From OM182 bacterium MED-G28 (GTDB lineage Bacteria; Pseudomonadota; Gammaproteobacteria; Pseudomonadales; Pseudohongiellaceae), in assembly GCA_002457215.1 (NCBI GenBank), contig NTJZ01000002.1:124001-188000 (forward strand): a stretch of DNA of 64,000 bases. Reading direction: 5' to 3'. The notes under the pieces were generated by a model. That model was not told the DNA's origin. It was given only the letters and a program-made list of their open reading frames with translations, and made no database searches. Each line of letters opens with the position of its first letter. The stretch's first letter is position 1. Both the position numbers and the translations under genes were made by a program. Of the stretch, positions 1-10,601 are shown piece after piece.

Positions 1-206
1 GCTACTGCCATGTCTTGACGAGCGCTGCAATAAACCATGGTGCCGTCATCGGCAAAAGATAATTCTCCCTCTGCCCACATGGTGTTAATAGGTGCACCAA
101 AATTATGGACGGCCAGATCGATCCAACTGCGTTCTTGAGCTTGAGCAGAGAAACTAATAAAACTAAGCATAATGATTAGGCTTGGGTAAGAAAACATTGC
201 TTTCAT
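1..206 (-). CDS. Partial secreted protein (5' end only), possibly a PD40/TolB-like beta-propeller
   Basis: Reverse-strand reading gives MKAMFSYPSLIIMLSFISFSAQAQERSWIDLAVHNFGAPINTMWAEGELSFADDGTMVYCSARQDMAV, a signal peptide plus a PD40-like segment; runs off the window. Confidence 0.6.
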   Translation of the reverse strand, partial: MKAMFSYPSLIIMLSFISFSAQAQERSWIDLAVHNFGAPINTMWAEGELSFADDGTMVYCSARQDMAV

Positions 207-217
207 AATGTTCCTCT

Positions 218-760
218 TTAGCTGCGAGAAGTAATTTGGAATGTCCACCATCGGTCTGGACGTTCTGCATTGGGATCTGGCGCTGGATTATCCAGTGCTT
301 GATATATTTGTAGTTTTGCGACTCGCGCACGCCATGCTTGATCCATACGGGCGGGGTCAGTTATACGATTTACATAAACCGGATAGGTAACACCATTTAA
401 GCGCATTACCCCGACTTCATCTGCATCCACTTTGCTAGCCCAGTATTTGGTATCACAAACAGAACAGCTTAAATACATTTCACCTTCAGGCGTTGACATG
501 CAATTTAAGTTAATCGAGTGTGGCCGAATCCCTGCATAAATCTGTAGCTGGCACAGCGGCACCTGGTTTGCGAATGACCAATCTGAGACCGGTTCATTAT
601 TACTCTCACCGAAGAGGAAGCCTCCCGGTGTTCTCACACAAGGACAAGTCGCGGAATAAATGATAAATCCAACAATGCCAATAGCAAGCAGGGCAGCAAG
701 AGAGCCACCTACTAGTACCTTAACTTTTGAGTTTCTTGGTACAACTTGTTCTTCCGACAT
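218..760 (-). CDS. Membrane-anchored Cys-rich hypothetical protein
   Basis: 180 aa ORF with an N-terminal TM segment and CPC and CSVC motifs; downstream of the enolase-superfamily gene. Confidence 0.7.
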   Translation of the reverse strand: MSEEQVVPRNSKVKVLVGGSLAALLAIGIVGFIIYSATCPCVRTPGGFLFGESNNEPVSDWSFANQVPLCQLQIYAGIRPHSINLNCMSTPEGEMYLSCSVCDTKYWASKVDADEVGVMRLNGVTYPVYVNRITDPARMDQAWRARVAKLQIYQALDNPAPDPNAERPDRWWTFQITSRS

Positions 761-782
761 AGCGCTTCCTCTCTTTTAAAGT

Positions 783-2051
783 TTATTGTCTAAGAGTTAA
801 CTGAAAATCTAAAACCATTTCTTCACTGAGCGAATGACCAAAGCCTGGTTCGCTCGGGGCAAAAACATAGCCGTTTTCTACCCGGCAGGACATGGCATCA
901 AGTATGGCTGATCCTTCGGGAAAGCTTTCAGCCATAGTACAACTCGGGGAGGTTAAAGCAATAGGGAAGCCCCAAGAGCTAGCGCCGCGGTGGGGAATTA
1001 TTTCCAAACCAGCCGCTTCTACCAAGGCTGAAATACGGCGACCAGCGGTAGTACCTCCGCACCAAGTAATATCAGGCTGTAAAATTTCTGCTGAACCAAT
1101 TCCCACCAGTACTTTAAACCCATGTTCGGTGTATTCGTGCTCACCACATGCTATACGCGTCCAACCTTCTCCTTTTCCGCCAATGCGATTTACGAGTTCT
1201 GCATAACCGAATACATCATCTGGAGATAATAGCTCCTCCATGAAGTACAACTTCGCTTCGCGTAGCCTTTCACAAAAAGGAATTGCCCATTCCACAGTTC
1301 CATCACGAGATACGCAATCGGTCATTATTCTTACATCAGGTCCGAGCACATCTCTCGCTTCAAGCACGGAATCCACAAAATTATCGAGTACGGCAGAAGG
1401 TGTGCGCGGGCCACCATATGTAGTCCGTTTAAAGTTTTTAACTCCTCTCGATCGCGCTTCAACGAAATCGCCATTAGTTTGATAGATTTCAATGCGATCG
1501 CGATTGGCCCTCCCGAGCAATTGGTGTACCGGCAAACCTGCGTGCTTGCCAGCTATATCCCAAAGAGCATTGTCTACAGAACTAAGAGCCATGGCAAAAA
1601 GGCCACGTCGCCCATAAAAAATACTGGAGGTGTACATCTGATCCCAGAGTTGTTCAACATTGAGCGGGTTTGCATTTAGTAACAAATGCTGGAGATGTCC
1701 TTCAATTATTTCCACTGAAGCACTGCCTCCAGCGCCCATTCCGAAACCGGTAATGCCTTCATTGGTTTTAATGATGGTAATTATTGCTGAGGGAAGCTGT
1801 TCAAACGGACCGCCGAAGCGCCATCGACGGGGATCATCATCACCATCGAAGCTGGGGGCATCAAGCAATCCTTCGGATCGCTGATTTATATAGATTGGAT
1901 AAGCCTTAACTTCGCGAATACGAAGGCTTGAAGATTGAGCCAGCAAGTTAGTTGGAGACACTGCGCCAACAGCAGCAGCTGATAACGCTGCAAAAGCGCT
2001 TGCCTTTTTTAAAAACTGTCTCCTGCTTTGGTTGTTATTTTTCTTATGCAT
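783..2051 (-). CDS. Tat-exported mandelate racemase/muconate lactonizing enzyme (enolase superfamily) protein
   Basis: SRRQFLKK twin-arginine signal; D (MTDCV), E (FMEELL) and E (CGEHEYTEHGF) candidate metal ligands; PHRG. Confidence 0.85.
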   Translation of the reverse strand: MHKKNNNQSRRQFLKKASAFAALSAAAVGAVSPTNLLAQSSSLRIREVKAYPIYINQRSEGLLDAPSFDGDDDPRRWRFGGPFEQLPSAIITIIKTNEGITGFGMGAGGSASVEIIEGHLQHLLLNANPLNVEQLWDQMYTSSIFYGRRGLFAMALSSVDNALWDIAGKHAGLPVHQLLGRANRDRIEIYQTNGDFVEARSRGVKNFKRTTYGGPRTPSAVLDNFVDSVLEARDVLGPDVRIMTDCVSRDGTVEWAIPFCERLREAKLYFMEELLSPDDVFGYAELVNRIGGKGEGWTRIACGEHEYTEHGFKVLVGIGSAEILQPDITWCGGTTAGRRISALVEAAGLEIIPHRGASSWGFPIALTSPSCTMAESFPEGSAILDAMSCRVENGYVFAPSEPGFGHSLSEEMVLDFQLTLRQ

Positions 2052-2127
2052 TGGTTATCCAGTTTTTCCTAGCTACTTCAAATACCAATATCATGTATGG
2101 GCATCAAAAATTCAAAAAAGCTTGAAT

Positions 2128-3291
2128 CTAATCAGGAACTTCTTCTTCCAGCTCAAACAATTGTTGCAGAATTCTGCGCCATTGAATGTATTGCTCTTCC
2201 ATGGTGCCGCTAAGACCATGCACTTGTTCATTGAGTTCAAGAATGGCAGGGGCGATCTCATTACTAAACCCTAGTGAAAGATCTTGGTATTCCATTTCAA
2301 ATATTTTACTCCAGCGGTATCTATCGTAACGTTGGGTAAGGGTTAAGTAGCTTCGTGAACGACCATAACTATTAAAATCGTAACTCTCACTAGCAGCCAT
2401 CTCTTCTTCAATTTGATCATAGGAATATTTTCGCCAGATCACATAAGCTGCCTGCATTTCTTCATAGAGAGATTCATAATATTGATCAACGGTATCGATG
2501 AATAAGTGATGACGCTGTCGCATCTCATTTACTCGCCCAAGTTGAGGGTCATCGGGTGCGGGGAGTGTGACTACGGTTAATCGACCAAGTTCATTTCTGC
2601 CCAGGTTCTCCGCAAAAGATTCTGGTGCAAGATCACCAGCATAAACCAATTGAGAGACTCGTTTAATGTTTATTAATTCTTGGGTGGATAGTGTGGAACG
2701 CACGTCGACTAGGTCATTATTAACCTGATTATAGATATCCTGAAACGGTTCGGTGAAGTTAGCTGAATCGAATTGATTGCTCGGTGTATACCGAGTCGAT
2801 ACCGGGAAATCAGCTGCCGAACTCTGATCGGTATAATCTTTATCTAACCACAAACGGCCCGTACTATCCTTAGCCTCGACTTGCATAGTTAGTCGCTGTC
2901 CATCTGAAGCCAGAACTGTTGCACTAATAAGCAAGTCCATCGATGGATCTTCAAGGGGCAGAACTCTAACTGGCCCCCACTGATTCGATGCAACTAGTGT
3001 GCTGCGCAGCACATAAGGTAGGTAGTGAGTTTCATTTTCTCTAATTTCTGTGAATATCCACTCACCAATATCTAATGATTCCTCTTCACTAATAACTATA
3101 TCAAAGACTTTTATCCCTATATCAAGTAGTTGATATTGTTCTGGTTCAAGAACCGTTGCTTCTAGCTCTACGATACCAACTTCGGGAATAGGCGGCTCGA
3201 TGGGTTCTTGCGGAAAAGGTTGGGAACAACTCGCAAAAGGTGCCACAAGTGGTAGTAGTATCAAAAATCCGTAGACTTTATTAAGGGCCAT
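2128..3291 (-). CDS. Putative lipoprotein of unknown function
   Basis: 387 aa ORF, signal peptide with lipobox-like APFASC. Confidence 0.65.
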   Translation of the reverse strand: MALNKVYGFLILLPLVAPFASCSQPFPQEPIEPPIPEVGIVELEATVLEPEQYQLLDIGIKVFDIVISEEESLDIGEWIFTEIRENETHYLPYVLRSTLVASNQWGPVRVLPLEDPSMDLLISATVLASDGQRLTMQVEAKDSTGRLWLDKDYTDQSSAADFPVSTRYTPSNQFDSANFTEPFQDIYNQVNNDLVDVRSTLSTQELINIKRVSQLVYAGDLAPESFAENLGRNELGRLTVVTLPAPDDPQLGRVNEMRQRHHLFIDTVDQYYESLYEEMQAAYVIWRKYSYDQIEEEMAASESYDFNSYGRSRSYLTLTQRYDRYRWSKIFEMEYQDLSLGFSNEIAPAILELNEQVHGLSGTMEEQYIQWRRILQQLFELEEEVPD

Positions 3292-3297
3292 GTCTCT

Positions 3298-4146
3298 TTA
3301 ATTTAATGGAGTTCGTTGACTACAAACTCTACCTCTTGTAATAGTTTGTATACAATTATATTCGTTGGGAGGGGCTTGATATTTATTATAAGACTGGACG
3401 AGATTGAACGGGATAGATCCGTTGCTCGATATGCTGGTAATCATTCTTAGGGTCTGACTGTTAGAGGCAACACTGAAGCGATGAATAATATAGAGTCCAT
3501 CAGGGAGAGCTATTTCAAAGACAAGTTGTTGGCGATCCCAACCACAGATCTCTGCACCGTGTTGACTTGAAAATGTTTGAGTAGGGCCAGTATCCATACC
3601 ACAAATTAGCGGGGCCTCTCCTCGACGCTCGATTCTTACTCGTTCCCGATCTTGAAATATTTCCATGGTAGAACTACGGTTGATGTATTCCGATAGGCGA
3701 GCCAGAACAAACAGGTTCGCCTCCCGCCTGCGTGGTGAATTGAGGTTAGTGTTGCCCAAGGTGACGGACGGACCACCTCCAAGCCCAATTCCAGCCCGCT
3801 GAGCTGCCGCATTTTGCTGTCTCATATTCATGCGACGATTAAGCTCTTCTTCCCAATTATCACTGCGGGCAAAGTCTTTCTCCCAGTTCCCTGAGAAGTT
3901 CATTCGAATGGGGGTGTCCAAGTCTAAAACCGGCAAATCGTCAGCAGGGGTTTGCATATCAGGTTGCTCTTCAGCTTCGGTGCTAGCTTGCGCACTGATC
4001 TCGAAATTGACTCCGTCATTAGTTAGTTCGCTAGGTTGGGCATAGCTAGGAGCATTCAGTAAGAGCAACAGCAAACTTAGAAGAAAACTAGCGCTTTCGC
4101 CGATTTCCGAGTTTTGAGTTTTTCGCTGAATATGTGCCATTGCCAC
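3298..4146 (-). CDS. Secreted hypothetical protein
   Basis: 282 aa ORF with signal-like hydrophobic N-terminus ending SYAQ; close to and co-directional with the downstream lipoprotein gene. Confidence 0.65.
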   Translation of the reverse strand: MAMAHIQRKTQNSEIGESASFLLSLLLLLLNAPSYAQPSELTNDGVNFEISAQASTEAEEQPDMQTPADDLPVLDLDTPIRMNFSGNWEKDFARSDNWEEELNRRMNMRQQNAAAQRAGIGLGGGPSVTLGNTNLNSPRRREANLFVLARLSEYINRSSTMEIFQDRERVRIERRGEAPLICGMDTGPTQTFSSQHGAEICGWDRQQLVFEIALPDGLYIIHRFSVASNSQTLRMITSISSNGSIPFNLVQSYNKYQAPPNEYNCIQTITRGRVCSQRTPLN

Positions 4147-4352
4147 AATACTCTCATTTTGGGTAGATTATGTACTTTCTAACTATAGTCAGTCCGGAAA
4201 ATAACCCTTCAATTAGAGTTCAAATGCTCCAACACGCGCTCTATTTAGTCAATATAAGAAAGGCGATGAATTGACTATTCTTAATGGACTTTATCACCAG
4301 AGCCTCCTATGCTCCAAAAATAGTGAAACTGACGTAGAAGGAGATTCCAATA

Positions 4353-5249
4353 ATGATCCATTCAATCTATGGCCGATTTTCTCAGTCTTTCCAACTTCCT
4401 AATTTCACGGTAATTTTTCTTTCCTGTGGTATTTTCTTCGCCTCAAGCGCTCAGGCGCAGCGAGATTTCAGCGACGTTGAAATTGTGCCTCACCATGTTG
4501 CGGGCACTTTTTATTATTTGGAGGGAGCGGGTGGCAATATAGGGCTTAGCATTGGCGACGACGGTGTGGTCATGATCGATGATCAATTTGCCCCCTTAAC
4601 AGACAAGATCCTAGACGCTATTCGAGGACTCAATGATGGTGAACTGCGTTTCGTTATTAATACCCATGTACATCCCGATCACACTGGTGGTAACGAAAAC
4701 TTGGGCAAGATGGGAATAGTTATTCTGGCGCGAGATGAAGTGAGGGTTCGCCTTAGTGCTTTTTCGCCGAGAGATGCTTTACCAATATTGACCTACAGTG
4801 ATTCGATAACCATACATCTTAATGAAGAAGAAGTTCATGCCTTTCCTGTCCCTCCAGCCCATACAGATGGAGACAGCTTTATTCATTTTCGGGATTCCGA
4901 CGTTATTCACACAGGCGATGTCTTCAGGACGACTGCGTTTCCTGTTATTGACATCAACAACGGCGGAACTTTGCAAGGCACCTTGCAAGCTCTGGCAATC
5001 TTGGTTGGAACAGCAGGGCCAGATACAAAGATCGTGCCGGGTCATGGGGTGGTTTCTAATCGAATGGATGTCATGAGTTTTCGAGATATGGTTATCGAAG
5101 TTGCTGATGCAGTTGAAGCGATGCTTGCCAGAGGTATGACCTACGAAGAGGTGGCGGTAGCCTCCCCTACTTCGGCTTATAACGATCGTTATGGAGATCC
5201 TGATCGGTTTCTAAGAGCAGTTTATACCGAGCTTGGTGGAGAGCTTTAG
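4353..5249 (+). CDS. Secreted MBL-fold metallo-hydrolase
   Basis: Signal peptide; THVHPDHTGG (HxHxDH) motif, HTGD, VPGHG. Confidence 0.9.
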   Translation: MIHSIYGRFSQSFQLPNFTVIFLSCGIFFASSAQAQRDFSDVEIVPHHVAGTFYYLEGAGGNIGLSIGDDGVVMIDDQFAPLTDKILDAIRGLNDGELRFVINTHVHPDHTGGNENLGKMGIVILARDEVRVRLSAFSPRDALPILTYSDSITIHLNEEEVHAFPVPPAHTDGDSFIHFRDSDVIHTGDVFRTTAFPVIDINNGGTLQGTLQALAILVGTAGPDTKIVPGHGVVSNRMDVMSFRDMVIEVADAVEAMLARGMTYEEVAVASPTSAYNDRYGDPDRFLRAVYTELGGEL

Positions 5250-5339
5250 AAAACTTATTTATAAGAACATGAAGACTAATTAGCAATGATCGGTAAACTA
5301 GGTCCAATAAACAAAGCTCGGTGAATAAAGAGAAAACCT

Positions 5340-6590
5340 GTGAATTTACGATTAAGTAGACTAACACTCAATTTAACTATTGCCTTCAGTATTTCAATTT
5401 CGGCCAACTATTTGGCCGCGGCTGACAATACCGCCTTGGTAAACCAGTTTTGGTCTACCCCCGATAATGCGCAGAATGCTGAAATTCAATCGCAGCTAAT
5501 TAGCTCTTCGTCTGATGTGTCGACGCTATATCAGTTGCTAAAAACAGGACCGACTTACAGGTCTGACGTGCCAACAGGCCAACAAGAGAGTATTCGAATC
5601 GCTGCAGACGGGACTCGATTTCCCTTCATCTTTTTAGTGCCTGACAACTATGACCCGACACACCGATATCCGGTCGAGTTTATGCTCCACGGAGGAGTAA
5701 GTCGCCCTGAATGGGAACCAGGCGGAGGATGGTGGCGCCGGGGATTTGACTCCTTGGAACAGTCAGACCGCATAGTTGTCATTCCTGCCTCTTGGGTTGA
5801 TGCATTCTGGTGGCACGAGAATCAAGCGGAGAATTTGCCAGCGATACTGAATACGCTTAAAGCAAGCTACAATATTGATGAAGATCGAGTGACATTGACT
5901 GGCGTTTCCGACGGAGGAACAGGCGCTTATTTTTTCGCTTTTAAACAGCCAACACCCTGGGCTGCTTTTCTGCCTTACATTGGCCACCCAGGTGTTTTAA
6001 GAAACCAACAAAGTGGGGGTGGTTATCGCCTATATTTTGAAAATCTGATGTCGAAGCCACTCTACATAGTTAATGGTGAGAATGACCGACTCTATCCTGC
6101 TTCTTCTGTTGCGCCTTTTATTGAAATTCTTGCAGAAGAAGGCGTTGACCACATTTGGAAAGTGGTTCCCGAAGGGGGTCATAATACTAATTGGCTTCCA
6201 GATGAAGCCCCGATGATCGAAAAATTCAAGCAAGATAATCCACGGAATGCCTTGCCAGAAAGAGTGCAGTGGGTTGCGGATAGAACTGATAAGTTCAATC
6301 GAAATCTTTGGGTCCAAATTGATTCTATGTCTCAAACTCCGGGTTTATTAGAGGTAAATCGAAATGGCAACGAATTTCGTGTTTTGGCGCGCGGGGTCTC
6401 CGAATTCACGCTGCTTCTTAATCCTGAGGAAGTGAACTTCTCTCAAGCAATTCAGGTATATGTGAACAGTGAAAATATTTTTGATGAAATTGTCGCGCAA
6501 GATAAACAAACACTTTTACACTGGGCCAGCAAAGACTTAGATAGAAGCATGTTGTTTACCGCGGAGTTAAAGTTGAGGACTGGTGAATAG
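5340..6590 (+). CDS. Secreted alpha/beta hydrolase (esterase/peptidase-like)
   Basis: GTG start, signal peptide; LHGG oxyanion region, GVSDGG nucleophile elbow, GGHNT near the C-terminal His. Confidence 0.75.
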   Translation: MNLRLSRLTLNLTIAFSISISANYLAAADNTALVNQFWSTPDNAQNAEIQSQLISSSSDVSTLYQLLKTGPTYRSDVPTGQQESIRIAADGTRFPFIFLVPDNYDPTHRYPVEFMLHGGVSRPEWEPGGGWWRRGFDSLEQSDRIVVIPASWVDAFWWHENQAENLPAILNTLKASYNIDEDRVTLTGVSDGGTGAYFFAFKQPTPWAAFLPYIGHPGVLRNQQSGGGYRLYFENLMSKPLYIVNGENDRLYPASSVAPFIEILAEEGVDHIWKVVPEGGHNTNWLPDEAPMIEKFKQDNPRNALPERVQWVADRTDKFNRNLWVQIDSMSQTPGLLEVNRNGNEFRVLARGVSEFTLLLNPEEVNFSQAIQVYVNSENIFDEIVAQDKQTLLHWASKDLDRSMLFTAELKLRTGE

Positions 6591-7063
6591 ACCTGTCTGT
6601 GCAAAGCATTGCGCACTCTTCCTTCTTCTGGCGAAAATATTTTATGTAAGAATAAGTGACAAAAGCTAGCATCTGCAGCTATCGCTTGGTGGCGATTTTA
6701 TGTCCGATTGAAGGTTTGCTAGGCTGTGTTTCGCAAGTAACGAGATACTAAATTTGATAAGAGCTTTAAAAGCTAGGTGTGTTTGCCAAAGATATAGGGG
6801 TAGACGATACAAATTAATTTCAAGCAATCTTAGATGAAAAGCACAGATTAATAATTCGTCAACCAGAATTAGTTGAAGTGCAAGGCGACGTGACACTACC
6901 TATTAAGGATAATCGAGCAAAAGAGGATATTCAGAGAAGTGAAGATGAAGAAAGCTAGAAAAATTAAGTCAGTCCTAGATCATTCAGAAACCTATAATTT
7001 CTAAGATTAAATATAACCTATTGTGGATAGTTGCAACTATCCCAAACAATCAAGTAACGAGCG

Positions 7064-9235
7064 ATGACAAATAAAAAATTAATTGGAAAACTACAAGTAA
7101 GTACCCCCCTCGTACATTTTATTAATGATGAGCTACTCCCAAAGCTCGATATTAAAGCTAATCTCTTCTGGTCTGGTTTCGAAACAATCATTAATGACTT
7201 TACTCCGCGCAATACTGAGCTTTTACTGGAACGCGATGTGCTTCAAGAAAAGATAGATGACTGGCACAGAAAAAATCGAGGCCAGGGTCACGACGCAGGC
7301 GCTTATAAGAAATTCTTATTCGAAATTGGATATTTGACTGACCAAAACACAGAGTTCGAAGTAAGCACTGCTAACGTCGACAGTGAAATTTGCTCCCAAG
7401 CAGGACCGCAGCTTGTCGTGCCAGTAAAAAATGCACGTTTTGCATTGAATGCAGCTAATGCGAGATGGGGGAGTCTTTACGATGCGCTCTATGGCACGGA
7501 TGCGATCTCTGAAGAAAATGGTGCAGATCGTGCGGGAGGGTATAACCCGATCCGTGGCCAAAAAGTAATTAAGTTCTCTAAAAACTTTCTAGATTGCGTG
7601 TGCCCACTAAATAATGGATCTCATCAGGACGTCACTCTATATCAGATCGAGGATGGTAGATTACGTGCACAATTAAATGATGGGTCAGTTTTATCCTTGA
7701 AAAACCCAGATCAATTAAAAGGTTATCTAGGTGATGCCGCTGAACCAAGCAATGTGTTAATCATTAATAATGATTTACATATCGACATTCAGATCGACCG
7801 ACATTCAGAAATTGGAGCGGGAGATGGCGCTGGGGTTAAAGATGTTGTGCTGGAAGCAGCGGTAACTACGATTCAAGATTGCGAAGATTCAGTGGCGGCC
7901 GTTGATGCACAAGACAAAGTTGAAATATATCGAAATTGGCTCGGCTTAATAAATGGAGATCTCACCGACACATTTATTAAAGGAGGGCAACAAACGACTC
8001 GAACGCTGAATCCAGACCGAGAGTTTACTGGCACAAATGAGGAAACAATTAAGTTAGCTGGGCGTAGTCTCTTGTTAGTGAGGAATGTTGGACACTTAAT
8101 GCGTAATAATGCAATCGTTGATGGCAATGGTGAAGAAGTTTATGAAGGCATTATGGACGGTGTAGTTACTAGTGCTATCGCATCTCTAGACGTAGATAGA
8201 AAAAATCATTTAAGTAATTCTAGATCGGGCAGCGTCTACATTGTTAAACCGAAAATGCATGGCCCGGCTGAAGTAAAATTCACTTGTGACCTATTTTCTG
8301 CGATTGAAAAGTTGATAGGAATTGATGCTAATGTGCTTAAAGTCGGCATCATGGATGAAGAACGAAGAACGACGCTTAATCTAAAGGAATGCATTGCAGC
8401 AGCTAAAGAAAGAGTTGTTTTTATTAACACAGGCTTTCTGGATCGAACCGGTGACGAGATACATACTAGTATGGAAGCTGGGCCGATGATCCCTAAGACA
8501 AAGATGAAAGGATCAACTTGGATCGCTTCCTACGAGAACAGTAATGTTGATGTGGGCCTAGCCTCTGGTTTACAGGGGAAAGCACAGATTGGCAAAGGTA
8601 TGTGGGCCATGCCTGATTTGATGGCGGCGATGATGGAACAAAAAATTGGCCACCCGCAAGCTGGCGCAAATACTGCCTGGGTCCCTTCGCCTACAGCTGC
8701 CGTTTTACACGCTATGCACTACCATCACGTGAATGTGATTGCTAAACAGAATGAATTGAAATCTCGCTCCGCAGCAAGCATGGATGACATATTAAAAATT
8801 CCATTGCTTGAAGATCCAACAAGCTTGAGCGCTGAAGAGATTCAGCATGAACTGGATAACAATGCCCAGGGTATTCTTGGTTATGTTGTCCGCTGGATTG
8901 ATCAAGGGATAGGTTGCTCGAAGGTTCCTGATATTAGCAATATTGGTTTGATGGAAGACAGAGCCACTTTAAGAATTTCTAGTCAGCATATGGCTAACTG
9001 GCTGCATCATGGACTGTGCAACAGAAAACAAGTTCAAGAGACTTTGGAACGGATGGCCGCTGTAGTGGATGATCAGAATAAAGAAGATCCTTTGTACGAA
9101 CCTATGTCGGCGAACTTATCTGGTTCAATTGCCTTCAAAGCAGCATGTGATTTGGTTTTTGATGGCCTAAACCAACCCAACGGATATACCGAACCGATAC
9201 TGCATGCTCGTAGGCTTGAGAAAAAACAAGCTTAG
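7064..9235 (+). CDS. glcB: Malate synthase G
   Basis: 723 aa; [26 protein letters not shown] and [19 protein letters not shown] motifs characteristic of malate synthase G. Confidence 0.96.
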   Translation: MTNKKLIGKLQVSTPLVHFINDELLPKLDIKANLFWSGFETIINDFTPRNTELLLERDVLQEKIDDWHRKNRGQGHDAGAYKKFLFEIGYLTDQNTEFEVSTANVDSEICSQAGPQLVVPVKNARFALNAANARWGSLYDALYGTDAISEENGADRAGGYNPIRGQKVIKFSKNFLDCVCPLNNGSHQDVTLYQIEDGRLRAQLNDGSVLSLKNPDQLKGYLGDAAEPSNVLIINNDLHIDIQIDRHSEIGAGDGAGVKDVVLEAAVTTIQDCEDSVAAVDAQDKVEIYRNWLGLINGDLTDTFIKGGQQTTRTLNPDREFTGTNEETIKLAGRSLLLVRNVGHLMRNNAIVDGNGEEVYEGIMDGVVTSAIASLDVDRKNHLSNSRSGSVYIVKPKMHGPAEVKFTCDLFSAIEKLIGIDANVLKVGIMDEERRTTLNLKECIAAAKERVVFINTGFLDRTGDEIHTSMEAGPMIPKTKMKGSTWIASYENSNVDVGLASGLQGKAQIGKGMWAMPDLMAAMMEQKIGHPQAGANTAWVPSPTAAVLHAMHYHHVNVIAKQNELKSRSAASMDDILKIPLLEDPTSLSAEEIQHELDNNAQGILGYVVRWIDQGIGCSKVPDISNIGLMEDRATLRISSQHMANWLHHGLCNRKQVQETLERMAAVVDDQNKEDPLYEPMSANLSGSIAFKAACDLVFDGLNQPNGYTEPILHARRLEKKQA

Positions 9236-9303
9236 TTAAAATACAGAGCGTCCTAGGGTTCTATATTAGAGACTTGTTTTTATTGGTTTGTATTGGAGGA
9301 ATT

Positions 9304-10320
9304 TTATCGGCCGCTTTCCTCGGCTTCTTCTCGCTCCAATGCTCGTGCACCGGCTAGAATGCCGGTCATACCGTAGTTGCCTTCATGACAAGCATATTCA
9401 TAAAGATTGCCATCAAGTCTGGATAAAGGGAACTCACCATAAAAATCCGAAGCAAAAATACTTGGATCGCTGACTCTAAAACCGTAAATTAATTTATTGC
9501 CTGTCTCACGGCGAAAAGTTTCAGTAATGGTTAGGTTGTCTGTCGGCATGCCACGAAAAGAGTGCCAGTCATTAAAGTGTTTGGTTTCTACAACTAAAGT
9601 GTCTCCTTCCCAATGGCCTATGGAATCTCCCATCCATTTTTCGTGCGGTTCACTAGCAGGATTGCGCTGGTCAGTGATTTTAATAATACGGGCATCGTGT
9701 ACCATTTCAGCAACAATCGTGACATAACCGGGAGACTGGACAAATTGCAGGTGACTATTGTAGATGACTGGCATCATGACTGGTCCAGCGGAAGGACCAA
9801 ATCCAACCAGGCAGCGTTCAGGTAGGCCTCGACCCTCAGGGCCATCATTTCTGCCAGGGCGATCGACGCGACCGGCACGCACTCTATCCATTACACCTGG
9901 CACTATTTCCGGCATGCGACCATTTGGAGGGTCGATAATCGCTGACGTGCGCATCTCACCATTTATTGTTGGGATAAACTGTGCATCTTCGCGCCAGAAC
10001 AAATCATAATTACCTATAGGAGGCAACGATGAAGCTACTTCGGGCGGAGGTCGATCTGGATCCAAGGGTTCGTTATCCTCATCGAAGCGTTGCTGTTCTG
10101 CTTGTTCGATAGCTAGGGCTTCTTCTTCTGTGTAGAAGCGTTTCTCTCCCAGTTCTCTCGGTCGCTCAAATGGGATGATAGAGCTGTGTTTCCATACCGC
10201 TTGAAAATCAGGTACTCCCCACTCAGTTCGAGGGATTTCATAATCCTGCGCTAAAGCGGGTGATGTTATGACAGTTAATCCAAGGAAAAGAGCTGATTTC
10301 ATTTTCATCTTTCTACTCAT
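9304..10320 (-). CDS. Conserved secreted protein of unknown function (paralogue of 61866..62870)
   Basis: Signal peptide; ERCLVGFGPSAGP, VAEMVHDARI and YEYACHEGNYGMTGILAGARA shared with the second copy. Confidence 0.8.
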   Translation of the reverse strand: MSRKMKMKSALFLGLTVITSPALAQDYEIPRTEWGVPDFQAVWKHSSIIPFERPRELGEKRFYTEEEALAIEQAEQQRFDEDNEPLDPDRPPPEVASSLPPIGNYDLFWREDAQFIPTINGEMRTSAIIDPPNGRMPEIVPGVMDRVRAGRVDRPGRNDGPEGRGLPERCLVGFGPSAGPVMMPVIYNSHLQFVQSPGYVTIVAEMVHDARIIKITDQRNPASEPHEKWMGDSIGHWEGDTLVVETKHFNDWHSFRGMPTDNLTITETFRRETGNKLIYGFRVSDPSIFASDFYGEFPLSRLDGNLYEYACHEGNYGMTGILAGARALEREEAEESGR

Positions 10321-10601
10321 TCGCTTTCTTAAATAGGGGTTTAGGGTTTTGCATTGGTTGGCAGGGTAGGCTTAATCAAGATTTAACCCTGTCTTGGTGC
10401 ATATTTCTTGGTACGTTGAGAGCTTATCATTCCAAGAGTTCAAGTCAATTGTCGAGAAGTCCCTGTTTATGGGCTTTCTGCCACATTTGCAACATTTAGT
10501 GATTTCATCGGAAATATTGAACCTGGTCGCGTTAGTTGTCATGATTAGCAGCTCAGCTAGCAAAGAAAACAAAAGAGCCTCCGGGTTCTTCACTAAGAGG
10601 T

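Noticed and set aside
6591-7063. AT-rich gap before malate synthase with 76 aa minus-strand ORF
   Set aside because: ORF has no family resemblance; best read as an intergenic/promoter region, possibly decayed sequence.
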